Position numbers and translations under genes: made by a program
Part shown: piece by piece, positions 49,265 to 59,733 of the stretch
Layout: every line of letters begins with the position of its first letter
Position numbering within the stretch: position 1 is the stretch's first letter
Source: Pseudoneurospora amorphoporcata
Taxonomy: Eukaryota; Ascomycota; Sordariomycetes; Sordariales; Sordariaceae
Direction: 5' to 3'
Assembly (NCBI GenBank): GCA_033297205.1
Contig: MU859208.1
Coordinates: forward strand, 28,635 to 92,634
DNA length: 64,000 nucleotides
The notes under the pieces: model-generated
Told to the model about the DNA's origin: nothing
Databases searched by the model: none
Seen by the model: the letters and a program-made list of their open reading frames with translations, nothing else

Positions 49265-49572
49265 ACGGTAGGCGACCATTCTGACTTCTGTCTTTTCAAT
49301 GCGGAAAGGTCTTGGGAGACTGTCTGGTTAGGTTGGGGAAATCCAGTCGTTCAAGGGACGGACGTCGCTAGGCGGGTACTGGCGAACGTTTACTACCTGT
49401 TGCGGACTGTTTTGTTCTGCTAGCAAGACGTTAAAAGAAAAGGCAAGGTGAAAGGTGAGCGACGGTGTGCCGGTTCTAGGTGTGGTATAGCTGCCAGAGG
49501 ACCAACCGACCGTTCACACTAACCCCTCACGGTATGTACCTCTAGCACCAAAATTCGACCCTCTGAATAGCC

Positions 49573-51645
49573 TCACCTTCCCCCTTCCCCTTTTTCGTTC
49601 CCTTTTGGACCAGCAGCCGTCAAAAATCCAAAATCCGCCCCCTCCTCCGCCTGATTCACCTCCCGCATATACAACCCTCTATACCCCCTCATCCTCTCTC
49701 TCTTCTGCCAATTCCCTTCCTCCTCCCCCTCTTTAGAGGCACCTTTTATTTCCTCCCTCCTCTCCCTCTTCCGCCTCTCAATCTCCTCCCCTGATAGTTC
49801 TACCTCCAAACTCCGTCCCTCCACATCACAAACAATCCAATCCCCATCCCTCACTACCCCCAAGACTGACTCCGGATCCGCCGCCTCTGGACTAACATGC
49901 AATACGATTGTCCCGCCTGCCGTCCCGCTCATTCTTCCATCAGAGATCCGTAACATGTCCTCCACTCCCTGTACGGCCAGTTTGCGCGGGATGGGAATCA
50001 TGCCCGCCTCCGGCATGCCCGGGCTGTGCAACCCAATGGGGCCGATGTGTTGGAGGATTAGGACCGAGTGCGGCGTGACGTCCAGGTCTGGAGAATCGAT
50101 CCGGCGAGCCAGGTCGGCTGGACCGTTGAAAACCACGGCTTGACCGCGGTGCTGCAGGAGGCGTCGGTATTTGGAGGCCGAGGCTTTGATTACGGCGCCG
50201 CCGATAGGGCAGAGGTTGGATTTTGAGGGGTCGAAGACGATCAGGCTGGAGGAGGGGTAGAGAGGAGACGAAAAAGGGTGGATGATCTGGCTTAGTTCGG
50301 TACTCGACGGCAGAGGGCGGAAGGGGATGGAGTCGAGTTCCTCCCCCAACGTGCGGCCAGTGACGGTCATGGCGTCGAGGTGCAGGAGTGGACGTAGTTG
50401 GTGTAGTAAGGCCAACATGCCGCCTGCGTTGTGGAAGTCGGTCATGTAGTTGTTACCGGACGGCTTGAGGTCGACGAGGAGCGGGGTCTTGCGGCCGATG
50501 TCGTCGATGGTTCTCAACGAAATGGTTCCCGCGAGAGAAGGGTGGCGGTTGATGATGGCCATCAGGTGGACGATGGCGTTGGTCGAGCCGCCGATGGCTT
50601 GCAGGACCGTGATGGCGTTGAGGAAGGACTCGCGCGTCAGGAGGTCCTGAGGCTTTAGTTGGGACTGTGAGAGCTGCACGGCCAGAGCGCCGGTGTGCTC
50701 GGCAACCCGTAAACGGGCGGAGGAGACGGCGGGTGCGGTGGCGGATGGTAAGGAAAGCGGCATCAGGCCGAGGGCGACGAGGAGGCAGGCCATTGTTGAG
50801 GCTGTACCCATCACACCGCAGGTCCCCGACGTTGGCGCGAGTTCCTCGTTCAGGGCAGTCATGTCCTCGATGTCGAGCGTCCCGGCGCGGAACTTGGCCC
50901 AGTTGTTCCGGCAGTCCGTACACGCGCCGACGCGGGTCCCCTGGAAACTGCCGGGCATCATAGGCCCGGTTATTAAGTGGATGATGGGCTTGTTTGCTGA
51001 GATACCTCCCATCAGCTGAGCTGGTGTCGTCTTGTCACATCCTTTCACAACGTTCCTGTTAACCCAAGCACGCATCAACAGAACAAAGTTCCTAACCAAC
51101 AAGGCTGCTTTTTTTTTCACAGGTAACATACCTCCAATAAGCACAACCGCGTCAACAGGCTGCGCCTTCACCATCTCTTCCGTGTCCATACTCATCAGGT
51201 TCCGCAAATACATGCTCGTAGGACTCGCAAACGACTCGTGCAAACTGATAGTCGGAAAATCAATCGCCAGTCCACCGTTTAGCTGGACCCCGCGCTTCAC
51301 GGCGTCGATGAGCTGCGGGATGTTGGCATGGCACGGGTTGAAGCTCGAATAAGTATTCACGATGCCGATGATGGGGCGAGACAGGGCGTCCTCACTGTAG
51401 CCCATGGCTTTGATGAAGAGCTTGCGCATGAAGAGGCTGAAGTGGGCGTCGCCGTAGGAGGTGAGGTTTTGGCGGAGGCCGATTGCGCCCCCGTTGGGGT
51501 CTAGGGGATGGGAAATGTCGTAGTCTTTGTTAGTGACTGTGTTGACTGGTGGCGATGAGGACTGGGGTTGGGGATGGTGGTGGGTGGATGATGTTGGTGC
51601 TGTTGCTGGTGCCCCTGAGGGCGAGGGGATGGAGGTTGAGGCCAT
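49573..51645 (-). CDS. IlvD/Edd-family dehydratase, sugar-acid dehydratase-like
   Basis: An iron-sulfur dehydratase that turns 2,3-dihydroxy acids into 2-oxo acids. Exons are 51645-51132 and 51041-49573, giving about 660 residues. The 90-base intron (GTATGT...AAAG) is a multiple of three without a stop, so the unspliced frame also stays open; removing it restores IGGCDKTTPAQLMGG. Cluster cysteines are in FNPCHANIP, GGCDKTTPAQ and TSGTCGVMGTASTM; the active-site serine lies in RISDGRMSGTAGGT. ASPTSMYLRNLMSMDTEEM and GTCGVMGTASTM resemble aldonate (arabonate/xylonate) dehydratases more than the biosynthetic dihydroxy-acid dehydratase Ilv3, which has GACGGMYTANTM-like sequence. The N-terminus is a Ser/Pro/His-rich stretch, not a classical mitochondrial presequence. 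The C-terminal part carries a charged insertion (IERRKRERREEIKGASKEGE). The start is the ATG at 51645. An MFS gene lies just upstream on the same strand. Confidence 0.9.
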   Translation of the reverse strand: MASTSIPSPSGAPATAPTSSTHHHPQPQSSSPPVNTVTNKDYDISHPLDPNGGAIGLRQNLTSYGDAHFSLFMRKLFIKAMGYSEDALSRPIIGIVNTYSSFNPCHANIPQLIDAVKRGVQLNGGLAIDFPTISLHESFASPTSMYLRNLMSMDTEEMVKAQPVDAVVLIGGMLPVKKKAALLVRNFVLLMRAWVNRNVVKGCDKTTPAQLMGGISANKPIIHLITGPMMPGSFQGTRVGACTDCRNNWAKFRAGTLDIEDMTALNEELAPTSGTCGVMGTASTMACLLVALGLMPLSLPSATAPAVSSARLRVAEHTGALAVQLSQSQLKPQDLLTRESFLNAITVLQAIGGSTNAIVHLMAIINRHPSLAGTISLRTIDDIGRKTPLLVDLKPSGNNYMTDFHNAGGMLALLHQLRPLLHLDAMTVTGRTLGEELDSIPFRPLPSSTELSQIIHPFSSPLYPSSSLIVFDPSKSNLCPIGGAVIKASASKYRRLLQHRGQAVVFNGPADLARRIDSPDLDVTPHSVLILQHIGPIGLHSPGMPEAGMIPIPRKLAVQGVEDMLRISDGRMSGTAGGTIVLHVSPEAADPESVLGVVRDGDWIVCDVEGRSLEVELSGEEIERRKRERREEIKGASKEGEEEGNWQKRERMRGYRGLYMREVNQAEEGADFGFLTAAGPKGNEKGEGGR

Positions 51646-52217
51646 CTTGGAATGCCAGGGCCTATTGCGAGTCAGTGACAATCTGTGAAATCAAAAATCG
51701 AACCAAACCTAAGAATATGTGAGGAAGTGAGGAAGACGTAGGTTTCTGTGTTCGGATCTGGAATGAGGTGGTGCTTCGTTCTGCAGAGAGAGGTAGTATG
51801 CGGGGCATACATAGCGTCTCTCCTCAATCACGTCATTTGGTACCTTCAATGGTCAAGGCCACTCTTCTTGTGAAACTTCCACTGTATATAATGTATCCCG
51901 TATTTCTAATAGTTGGAATGGAATTGCTTCAAGTTCATGACGGATGATAATGCCGTATTGTTCCGAGTGACAGTCACTCGTTGGTGATGATTTCCGTAGA
52001 GGGAGAGGAAAGAGGGGGTATGATGCGGAAGGTCCAAGATGAGGGGCAAGGTAACCATCACCAATTTTACTTTCCTCTGTGGTTTTCAACACTGTCACTT
52101 CTTCTTTGAACTGAATATCCAATGCTTTCAAAACCATTAAAAAATAACTATACAGCGTTAATAACCAAACCACCAAAGTTTCATCCTCGTCATCCCACTT
52201 CCACAACACCTTACCTA
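51646..52217. other. Short intergenic region between dehydratase and MFS genes
   Basis: It holds the dehydratase promoter and the 3' flank of the MFS gene. No other feature is seen. Confidence 0.5.
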
Positions 52218-53956
52218 CTACTCCTTCTCACCCGGCCCAGGCCTAGGACTAACAGCAAACAAACTCCTCCTCCTCAACCTCGGCCCCATCTTCCAAAACA
52301 CAAAGGGCGCCGGCGCCAGCAAAACCGCCACCCCTCCCAAGACCGTCATAGTCCACTGCACTCCAAACCCGGGCAGCGTAAACAGCGGTCTCGTCCCCAT
52401 CGCCATCCCGCCAGCAATGATGTACCGCAACATCGTGATAGCAGAAAGCGCGCTGGCAGCATGCGTCCCATAGCTATCGACAATGTATCCATAGCTGCTG
52501 GTATACAGCGCCATCAGGACCAGGCCGAAAAGAAAACAGGCACCCAGAACAGACCACATTGGTATCCTCCCCACGTCCGTCCAGCCTAGCCAGAAGAGTG
52601 CCGCGGGGAGCAAAGGGCCGGCTAGGAAGCCGGGGTAAAGACGGAACTCTGGCTCGAGCGTGGCATCCTTTGTGAGGTGCGCTTTGCGGCGGGCCCCCAA
52701 GTAGAGACCCGGTACGGCGAACATGAAGGATGTAGCGCCTGCGGCGATGGTGCCGAAACAAGCGCCCGTCTGGCCCGCGGAGAGATTATACGCTCGGCGG
52801 AAGATTTGGTCGAAGCCGGACATGAAGGTAAACAGGAGAGTGTAGAGGAGGATGAGGTAGACGCCTAGGACTGTGATGACGGGCTCGGTGTGGATGAATT
52901 TGAGCGGGAGGGAGAGGCGGCTTCGCAAACGTTGACCGAAGGATTTTTGTTTGAGGTTGCGAGAGTGTTGGGATACGTAGCGCTGGTCGTTGGTGAGGCG
53001 GCGGAGGTGGGCGGCTTTCCAGTCGAGCAGTTTGGGAAGGTAGGTCTCGGGTAGGAAGAGGAAGGAGATCAGGAAGGCGGTACCGGAGATGATGAGGGTG
53101 ACCCATTCTGTCCAGTGCCAGCCGAGTTTGTCGTTGTCGATGATCCAGCCGCCGGCGATGGGAGCGATGACTGGAGCTACGCATATCATATCATGTTAGC
53201 CGGGTGAAATCAGAGTTGGGTGATGAATGCATCAGGAGAGCTTTACTTACCCGCAACGTTTGCCCAAGCAATAACAGGAAAGGCAAATGTCCTCCCAACA
53301 AAACTGAACTGGTCCTGTACACTTGACCCGTTGCTGCCCAGGGTCCCGCTCGCGAACAAGCCGACTAAGTACCGACAAGCAACATGCCCACCAAAGTTCG
53401 GCTTCAGGGCAGACCCAAGAACGAAAAAGATGTAGCCAAAAGTCGAGGTGAGGTAGACCGGGTTCCGACCAAACGTCTCGGACAGCGGTCCAGCGAAGAG
53501 CGCACCCGAGCCCATACCAAACAAGTACATGGCTGTAGGGAGCGTTTCGAGGGCCGAGTTCACGCCGTATTCTTTGGCAGCGTCGGCGTTGGCCATGGAC
53601 TCGGCGCCGGCTGAGTAGCCCTGGCCGAAGATGAGGAAAGAGAGAATGGCGATGTTCTTGCACCGGCTTGCTAGTGGCCAGTTTTTGGGGTCGATGGGAT
53701 CATTTTCACCGAGGGTCGAGACGATGATGGGCTCTTCTTTTTCTTTGTTGTTGTTGTTGTTGGTGGTGTTGGTGGTGGTGGTAGTGGGTGATTGAGTGTC
53801 GTCGTCTTCAGTGTTTGTGTCTTCCTGATCGCCGGGTTCTTCTGAGACGTCATCTTTCCCTGCTCCGGAATTCAGGTACAGGTCTGGTAGACGGCCTGAT
53901 TCGACTTCGGCCTGCGCTTGTTTTGCGATGCGTCGGTATTGGACTACCGACCACAT
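52218..53956 (-). CDS. MFS transporter, DHA1 (drug:H+ antiporter) type
   Basis: A 12-helix major facilitator of the fungal multidrug/polyamine antiporter group, expected at the plasma membrane. Exons are 53956-53251 and 53176-52218, giving 554 residues; the junction rebuilds NVAAPVIAPIAGGW in phase. The N-terminal 85 residues are hydrophilic with an acidic patch and Thr/Asn repeats, followed by the group signature DPIDPKNWPLASRCKNIA. Loop 2-3 has GPLSETFGRNPVYLTS, helix 5 has the antiporter-type motif APVIAPIAGGWI, and the loop after helix 6 has LFLPETYLPKLLDWKA. The second half shows six hydrophobic segments, including FLFGLVLMALYTSSYGYIVD and LSAITMLRYIIAGGMAMG. The substrate is unknown. 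It stands 570 bases upstream of the dehydratase gene in the same direction, so a shared substrate pathway is possible but unproven. Confidence 0.92.
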
Positions 53957-54479
53957 GGTTGGGAGAAAGAGCGGGTATCTGGGTAATGAAGTGGATGCAT
54001 GCGGGCAGTTGAAACGATAGGAATGGCTGGCTTAACCGTCGCAAGTCTGTGATGATGCTTCGATATGAGTTGTTAGAATAAAGGACATGATGCTTTCTCT
54101 TTTGTTTCGGGTATAAAAGCCTGACGGCAAGCAACCAGAAGGCAGCGCGTAATCGAAACGATGTTCTCTTTATGATCTTGTCAAACGGGCAGTAGTAGTC
54201 AATGACTCATTAGTTCCTCTTATGTAACGGAACACAACACAAGGTCAGGGACCATGCCATGAGTAATAAGTTGGGAGATTGGAAGGAATGATCAAGGTGA
54301 GAGAAGGAAAAGAAATTGCAGTAAACTGTCAATGGCAAGAACAGCAGTTATTCGCCGCATGTGAAAGTCAAAAATACCGTATATGGAAAGTTGAAACTCA
54401 AAGCTTACTACGCTTGCCATCAAAACAGAAATGTGTATAGTAGCCGTCATGGCGTTGAGCCCTTTATACTTCCTCCCCA
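53957..54479. other. Intergenic region, no gene seen
   Basis: It contains the MFS promoter and the 3' flank of the hemerythrin-like gene. Nothing else is recognised. Confidence 0.5.
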
Positions 54480-55089
54480 TTACTCCGCCAACCCCAGCTT
54501 CACAATCAAATCCTCTCTGGGCATCTCCAGAATGGCCGCCAAGATGTGTGAATCCGGCGCTCCGTCCTTGCCGTATGGCTTCTGCAACATATCCTTGATT
54601 CTGTTATACTTGTTGCTGAGCTCGGTCGACTGGGTCTCTGACAAGTTCTCCTCCAGCCGATGGAGATCACTGCGTTCCTCCTCATAGACGTGCGGTTCTA
54701 GGTCCACCCAGATGGCCTGTAGCGACGAGTTGAAGCTTTCCTCGGCGGGATCGTACTGCTGCATGTGTCGGAGCTTGGCGTTTATCTGTTGGTAGTACAT
54801 GTGGTTAGCATTTCCTGTCGTTTGCCTGGATTCAGAAGGCGAGGGAGGGTTGGCTTACACTCTCGAAATCATCGGACAACCTCTGACGCCGCTGATGGCC
54901 GTGCTTTGTCAGGTGCTGCTCGAGTGCAGGGGTTACGACGAGGTCTTCGACGACCAGATATTGATCAAGCGTCCAGATGAACTTGTTTCTCAGCAGGTGA
55001 CGATCCTCTGGTTCGGCGGTGCGAATGGCATGGTACGAGTCGACGATGAGCGCATGGTCGACCTTGACGGTTTCTGAGATTCTGGGCAT
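54480..55089 (-). CDS. Hemerythrin-like HHE-domain protein
   Basis: A small alpha-helical protein with a hemerythrin/HHE cation-binding fold; family members bind a di-iron centre and are linked to oxygen, iron or nitric oxide sensing, but the fungal role is unknown. Exons are 55089-54859 and 54785-54480, giving 178 residues. Candidate metal ligands occur in the expected order: the start ...VDHALIVDSYHAI, the VVEDLVVTPALEQHLTKHGHQ helix, and the second-half HVYEEERSDLHRLEENL, which carries the HxxxE pattern. The intron has donor GTAAGC and acceptor CCAACAG and splits between codons. The gene is divergent from the CoA-transferase gene, with about 700 bases between the starts. Confidence 0.82.
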
Positions 55090-55797
55090 TTTGTCGGTAT
55101 TTTGAAGGATGAATGATATGGTATCTTTTCCTTAAGAAAGCTTTCCTGAAGTCAGTCTTGTTGAGGGCCGAGATGGAGTCATGGTCCAAAACAATCAAAC
55201 GGAACTCTAGTCATGACGTCACTGCATGGTAAGATAGGATAGGCATCATGATGGTACCTCTACACTATAGACGGGAGCTTTTTGGAAGGTTTCCTTTTAT
55301 CAAGTCTCCTGTAAGACCCAGCGGCAGGGGCATCCTTGGCGTTCCATGTCATTTGTTCACATTTTCTTCCTTCTTTCCAACCAAAGTAAAAGCATCCTAC
55401 ACTACACCACACTACCGAAGCCTTTGACGCCCAATTGACCACCTCGATTTGACAATGGATTCCGGATCGACTATATCTGAATATATACAGTACAGAACCC
55501 TCGGCCCCGCCTCATGACGTCTCGTCTTGGCGCCGTGTTACCGCATTGATTCCGCCCGCTGTAAGCGTCCCTGGAGGTCTTCCCCCTCCCGGAGTCCAAA
55601 TCAACCGCCGAGCGGAATCGCATCGATGCAACACAAACAAAGATGGCCACCCTTTGGGATGCTTGGAAGAATCGCCAGCCGTGTTAGCCCTTGGTCTCTG
55701 GCTTATTTGCGCATTGTTTCCTGTTTCTAAAAAGTTGTAGAAACACCTACGAACGCGATATCTGCAATCCTAATCATATACCAAATAAACGGCAACA
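55090..55797. promoter_or_regulatory. Shared divergent promoter region
   Basis: The hemerythrin-like gene (-) and the CoA-transferase gene (+) start at opposite ends of this 708-base interval, so both promoters lie in it. A short upstream open frame of 11 codons plus stop (55514-55549) precedes the CoA-transferase start by about 250 bases. Whether it is transcribed is unknown. No factor-binding site is identified with confidence. Confidence 0.5.
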
Positions 55798-57596
55798 ATG
55801 GCTGGCGTCCAGCGAGCATTGCGACAAACAGGGCCGGCCCTTCTCGTTGCTCGCCAATGGGCTGTATTTTCGTCAACCGCCTCCAGACCTTCGTTGAAGC
55901 TCTCACTGGGGGTTAAGATACAAACAGGTCATAATGTCCGGAGTCTCTCCTGCTCGAAAAATTGGCGCTCTCAGTCCCTCCCAACAGTCACCCGGGGCGA
56001 CTCCAAGCTATACGCGACCGCCGACGATGCTGTGGCAGATATCAAGTGCGGATATGTTATCTTGAGTTCTGGCTTTGGCTTATGCGGCGTGGCAGGTGAG
56101 CAGGCGACCGTATGTCAGCGCCAGTCCGCTTCATGACATGCTAAGACTGCATCACAGAAACGCTCATCGAGGCGATTCGACAAAGAGGCCCAGAATCTCT
56201 CCACTCCCTCACGGCGGTATCCAACAATGCGGGCGCCCAAGGTCGCGGAGGCTTGGCTCTCCTTATCGAGTCTGGCCAGATCAATCGCATGATCATGTCC
56301 CATCTAGGATCCAACAAGATTCTCCAAGAAAAGTACCTCACTGGCAAAATCGCTGTCGAGCTGTGCCCCCAGGGAACAATAGCCGAGAGGATACGAGCTG
56401 CTGGCAGTGGCATTCCCGCCTTCTTTACACCTACTGGCGGACGTACGTTCATCCAGCAAGGCGAGATTCCCGTTCGCCATGACGCCGACGGAAACGTGGT
56501 CGAATACGGCAAGCCTAGGGAAACAAGGATCTTCAACGGCCGACCGTTCCTAATGGAAACCGCTCTACCGGGCGACGTAGCCATCCTGCGCGCATGGAAG
56601 GTTGACAAAGCTGGAAACTGCGTCTTCCGTTACACGGCAAAGGGCTTTGCGCCGCTGATGGCCAAGGCCGCAAAGGTGGCCATCGTTGAGGCGGAGAACA
56701 TTGTCGAGGTTGGCGAGATGGATCCCAACGACGTCAACCTTGCTGGAATCTTCATCGACCGCATCGTCCCGGCCACGAAACCCTCCCAGGTCGAGGTTCT
56801 CAAGACGCGGTCGCCAAACGATGGTAATGGAAAGCAGGCAAAGGCGGCCGCCAAGTCAGGGGGCTCGGATGCGCTAGAACGGAGGAACAGGATTGCCACG
56901 CGTGCGGCCAAGGAGCTAAAGCATGGATCCTATGTCAATCTTGGTGTCGGTATTCCAACGCTGGCTCCCGAGTTCTTGCCGCGTGGACAGCAGGTTTGGA
57001 TCCAGTCTGAGAACGGTATTCTGGGAATGGGTCCGTACCCCTTACCCGACCAAGTTGATCCGTGAGTACCCATCTTCTCCCCTACCGGATTGTTTTATGA
57101 TGCACTAACCGAAACCCCCAGCGACATCGTCAACGCCGGTAAAGAAAGCGTCACCCTCGTCCCTGGCGCCGCCACCTTCGACAGTTCCGAATCCTTCTCC
57201 ATGATCCGCGGCGGCCATGTCGACGTCTCTATCCTCGGAGCGCTGCAAGTCAGCGCGGCTGGCGACCTTGCCAACTACATGATTCCCGGAAAGATGTTCA
57301 AGGGCATGGGCGGTGCCATGGACCTGGTGTCCAACCCGGACAACACCAAGATCGTGGTGGCTACCGAGCACGTTGCCAAGGACGGGTCATTCAAGGTGGT
57401 GCAGAGCTGTAGCTTGCCGCTGACGGGTGCCAGGGTTGTCAGCACCATCATCACCGATCTGTGCGTGTTTGAGGTGGATCGCAAGAAGGGGACGCTCACC
57501 TTGACAGAGATTGCGCCGGGGGTGGATGTCGAGGAGGTCAAGAGCAAGACGGATGCAGCCTTTTCGGTGGCGGATGACTTGAAGGCGATGGAATAG
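55798..57596 (+). CDS. Succinyl-CoA:3-ketoacid CoA-transferase, mitochondrial
   Basis: Transfers CoA from succinyl-CoA to acetoacetate (ketone-body use) in the mitochondrial matrix. Exons are 55798-56095, 56158-57061 and 57122-57596, giving about 558 residues with the alpha-like and beta-like halves fused in one chain, as in eukaryotic SCOT. The N-terminus MAGVQRALRQTGPALLVARQ is a basic amphipathic presequence. The alpha half has the CoA loop SSGFGLCGVAETLI (formed across intron 1), VSNNAGAQGRGG, GTIAERIRAAGSGIPAF and DVAILRAWKVDKAGN. A linker of about 30 Ala/Lys/Gly-rich residues separates the halves. The beta half has GSYVNLGVGIPTLAPEF and the active-site glutamate in IQSENGILGMGP, then GGHVDVSILGALQVS and GKMFKGMGGAMDLV. 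It is a complete gene with good splice sites. Its expression could be influenced by the short upstream frame at 55514. Confidence 0.95.
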
Positions 57597-57738
57597 GGCA
57601 TTCGAATATATCCATGTGATGATTTGGGGGTTGAGTTGATCTGGTATGTAGAGCGCCATCTAATAGTTCATGCATGCTCCATCCGCCGGGAATTGTTAAC
57701 CGTTTCCGTAAATGCTCAACAACATCATCTCTATCATA

Positions 57739-57824
57739 GGGATTGTAGTATAGTGGTCAGTACTTCTCGTTGTGGTTTCTCACGGCGATCCGAGAGGACC
57801 CAGGTTCGATTCCTGGCAATCCCA
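57739..57824 (+). tRNA. tRNA-His (GTG) with intron
   Basis: A 7-bp acceptor stem GGGATTG/CAATCCC encloses the gene, followed by an A discriminator. The D-arm box is TAGTATAGTGGTCAGTA, and the T-arm reads CCCAGGTTCGATTCCTGGC. The anticodon stem CTCG/CGAG presents GTG followed by G. About 14 bases (TTTCTCACGGCGAT) are inserted after position 37, where eukaryotic nuclear tRNA introns sit. The sequence closely follows eukaryotic tRNA-His, so the isotype call is firm; exact intron borders are approximate. Confidence 0.9.
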
Positions 57825-58675
57825 GATTTTTGCCGCATGTCTGATGATGCCCCCCGGAAGCCGGAAGTAGACCTTGAATACATCAACACCAACAACAACG
57901 ACGATCTCCATCATGTCAAGTTGTGATTTTTGCTACCCGACTACAATACGTCGGACAGAGGAGAGGAGCTAGGGAATTGGACGAACTGTCAGATCAATCA
58001 ACTAGGTCGATGTTAGATCCTGATAAAGATGATGGTTCAGATTATGCAGACCTGAAAGAATTGACTGTCAATCAATGTCAAGCGATATCATGGCCAAGGA
58101 GTTTTATTCTCCCAACAAGATACCTTTATCGCAACAAAGTCTTGTGGTGTTGGAAATATGAACATCTGATCGCGTGTGGTTGTGCACAGGGATCAAGTTA
58201 GTGTCTTTCAGGGGCATTGTGGATCAACACGCAGTTAACACTCAGCTTCGGCCCATTTTCTAGGTGCCGACACGGGGGTTCAAACTCCACTGCCTCGGCC
58301 ATCATCACCTACATTTCCGATTTCCGGGGCAACTAGGTATCCCCGCCTCAACACCAAGCAACTTGAAGCGAACGAACGAACGATACGATATAAACGCGGG
58401 GGAAGCGCCAAGCAGCAATCATCACTTCACTTTGCCTAGTTCGTTCCTGGATTGGACATTGTTTCGTACCTCTAGAATAAAAGTCTGAGACCTTGCCTTG
58501 TACCTACCTACCTACCTACCTTGAACTTTCTTCCACACTTGCCACGTCGACGTCCCAGCCCTTCGCGACGAGCAAACCTTCCGACGACTTACTTGGAAGA
58601 AGAAGATCCCACAAGACTAAACCGCCCCTCAAACGAACAGTGACGAACGGGACGACATTCGCGGCAAAAAGAAAA
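57825..58675. other. Intergenic region, no gene seen
   Basis: It separates tRNA-His from the AhpD-like gene. A CTAC tetranucleotide repeat (about 58500-58521) lies in the probable promoter or leader of the latter. No open frame is recognisable. Confidence 0.5.
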
Positions 58676-59733
58676 ATGTCCAAGCTCTCTCCCTCTCTCA
58701 AGGGCCTCATCAACGCGCCCTTTGCGCGCCCCGGCCAGACGCCCGCGCCGCGCAACATTGAGGCCGTCTACACCAAGATCGCAGACGAGGCTCGCGAGAG
58801 GAAATATGGCGAAAAGCCTTGGCTTGCGCTTTCTGTATGGTTTTTTTTTTTTTTTTTTTTTTTCCCGATTCTCTCATCTAGCTGTGGGTGAACATATGAA
58901 AAAGAAATACTAAGTACCAAAAAACACAGGCCGCAGCAACCTTCACCCTCAACTCCCCATCCTCCTTGGAACCCCTGCTCACACTCGCCTCCTCCCGCTT
59001 ATCCCTCTCCTCATCCCCCTCCTCATCTACCTCCTCAAATTCACTCCTCGAATCCGCCGAATTCATCCGCGAAATCGGCCTCAAATGCATCTCCTTCAAC
59101 GGCATCCCGCGCACCATCAACAGCCTCAACGCCTTCCGCTCCTTCCTGTCTTCGACCCACCCCCAGCTGTCTTCCTCCTTGTCCACCACCCCTTCCCGGC
59201 AAACCACTCCGCAAAACATCGCCTCCGTCCACGCCCGGGGCCGCCAGCTGTGGGAATCGGTGTACACGCCCCTCGACGCGAAGCTGGAGGCTAAGCTGGC
59301 TGAGGCGCACCCGGATTTGCCCGTGCATATCCTGGGGAGTCATTATGGGCCGCTGCTGAGTGATCCGTCCGGAGAAAGGAATGGGCTGGGAAGCGTGGGG
59401 AGGTCTCTGACAAGCGTGGTGGCGATTGCGTGTTTGCGGACGCAGACGGGCGTGGGGCCGCAGGTTCTGAGCCACGTGTTTGGGCTGAGGAAGGCGGTGG
59501 AGCAGGGGGCCCATGTTAGCGAGTTTAGTCCTGCTGCTTCTGGTGCAAAAGAAGGGGAGGAGAAGAAGGGGGAGGAGGCGGAGGGGATCGAGAGGCTGGC
59601 GAGTGATGAGGGGTGCGAGTGGATTTTGAAGAGCGTGGATGCGATTAGCGAGGCGATGGCGGCGCAGGATGGGCAAGGGGGGGGAGGGTTTGCGACGCCG
59701 ATGACGGGGAGGAAGAGGGAGAGTAAGCTGTAA
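58676..59733 (+). CDS. AhpD-like-fold protein of unknown function
   Basis: A predicted helical protein resembling fungal AhpD/carboxymuconolactone-decarboxylase-like superfamily members; the redox CxxC of true AhpD is not present, so an enzymatic role is doubtful. Exons are 58676-58834 and 58930-59733, giving 320 residues. The first exon reads MSKLSPSLKGLINAPFARPG and ends KPWLALS; the second begins AAATFTLNSPSSL. The most conserved-looking segment is SAEFIREIGLKCISFNGIPR followed by TINSLNAFRSFL, and later LPVHILGSHYGPLL and SLTSVVAIACLRTQTGVGPQ. The C-terminus is acidic/Lys-rich, then has a helix (EGCEWILKSVDAISEAM) and a basic tail. The 95-base intron contains a run of about 24 T residues. 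The assignment rests on general resemblance only. Confidence 0.7.

Larger units (their letters stand above)
43621..49572. other. 6-kb gene-free region
   Basis: No gene can be supported. The part nearest 43620 should hold the promoter of the Ser/Pro-rich gene and contains GGTAGG and GGTGA repeats (43698-43732). Small tandem repeats occur at 46551-46580 and 49240-49264, and a T-rich tract at about 47251-47284. The longest frames (46132-46530, 47317-47790, 47928-48395) show no family-like sequence and no consistent splice signals. Confidence 0.45.
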
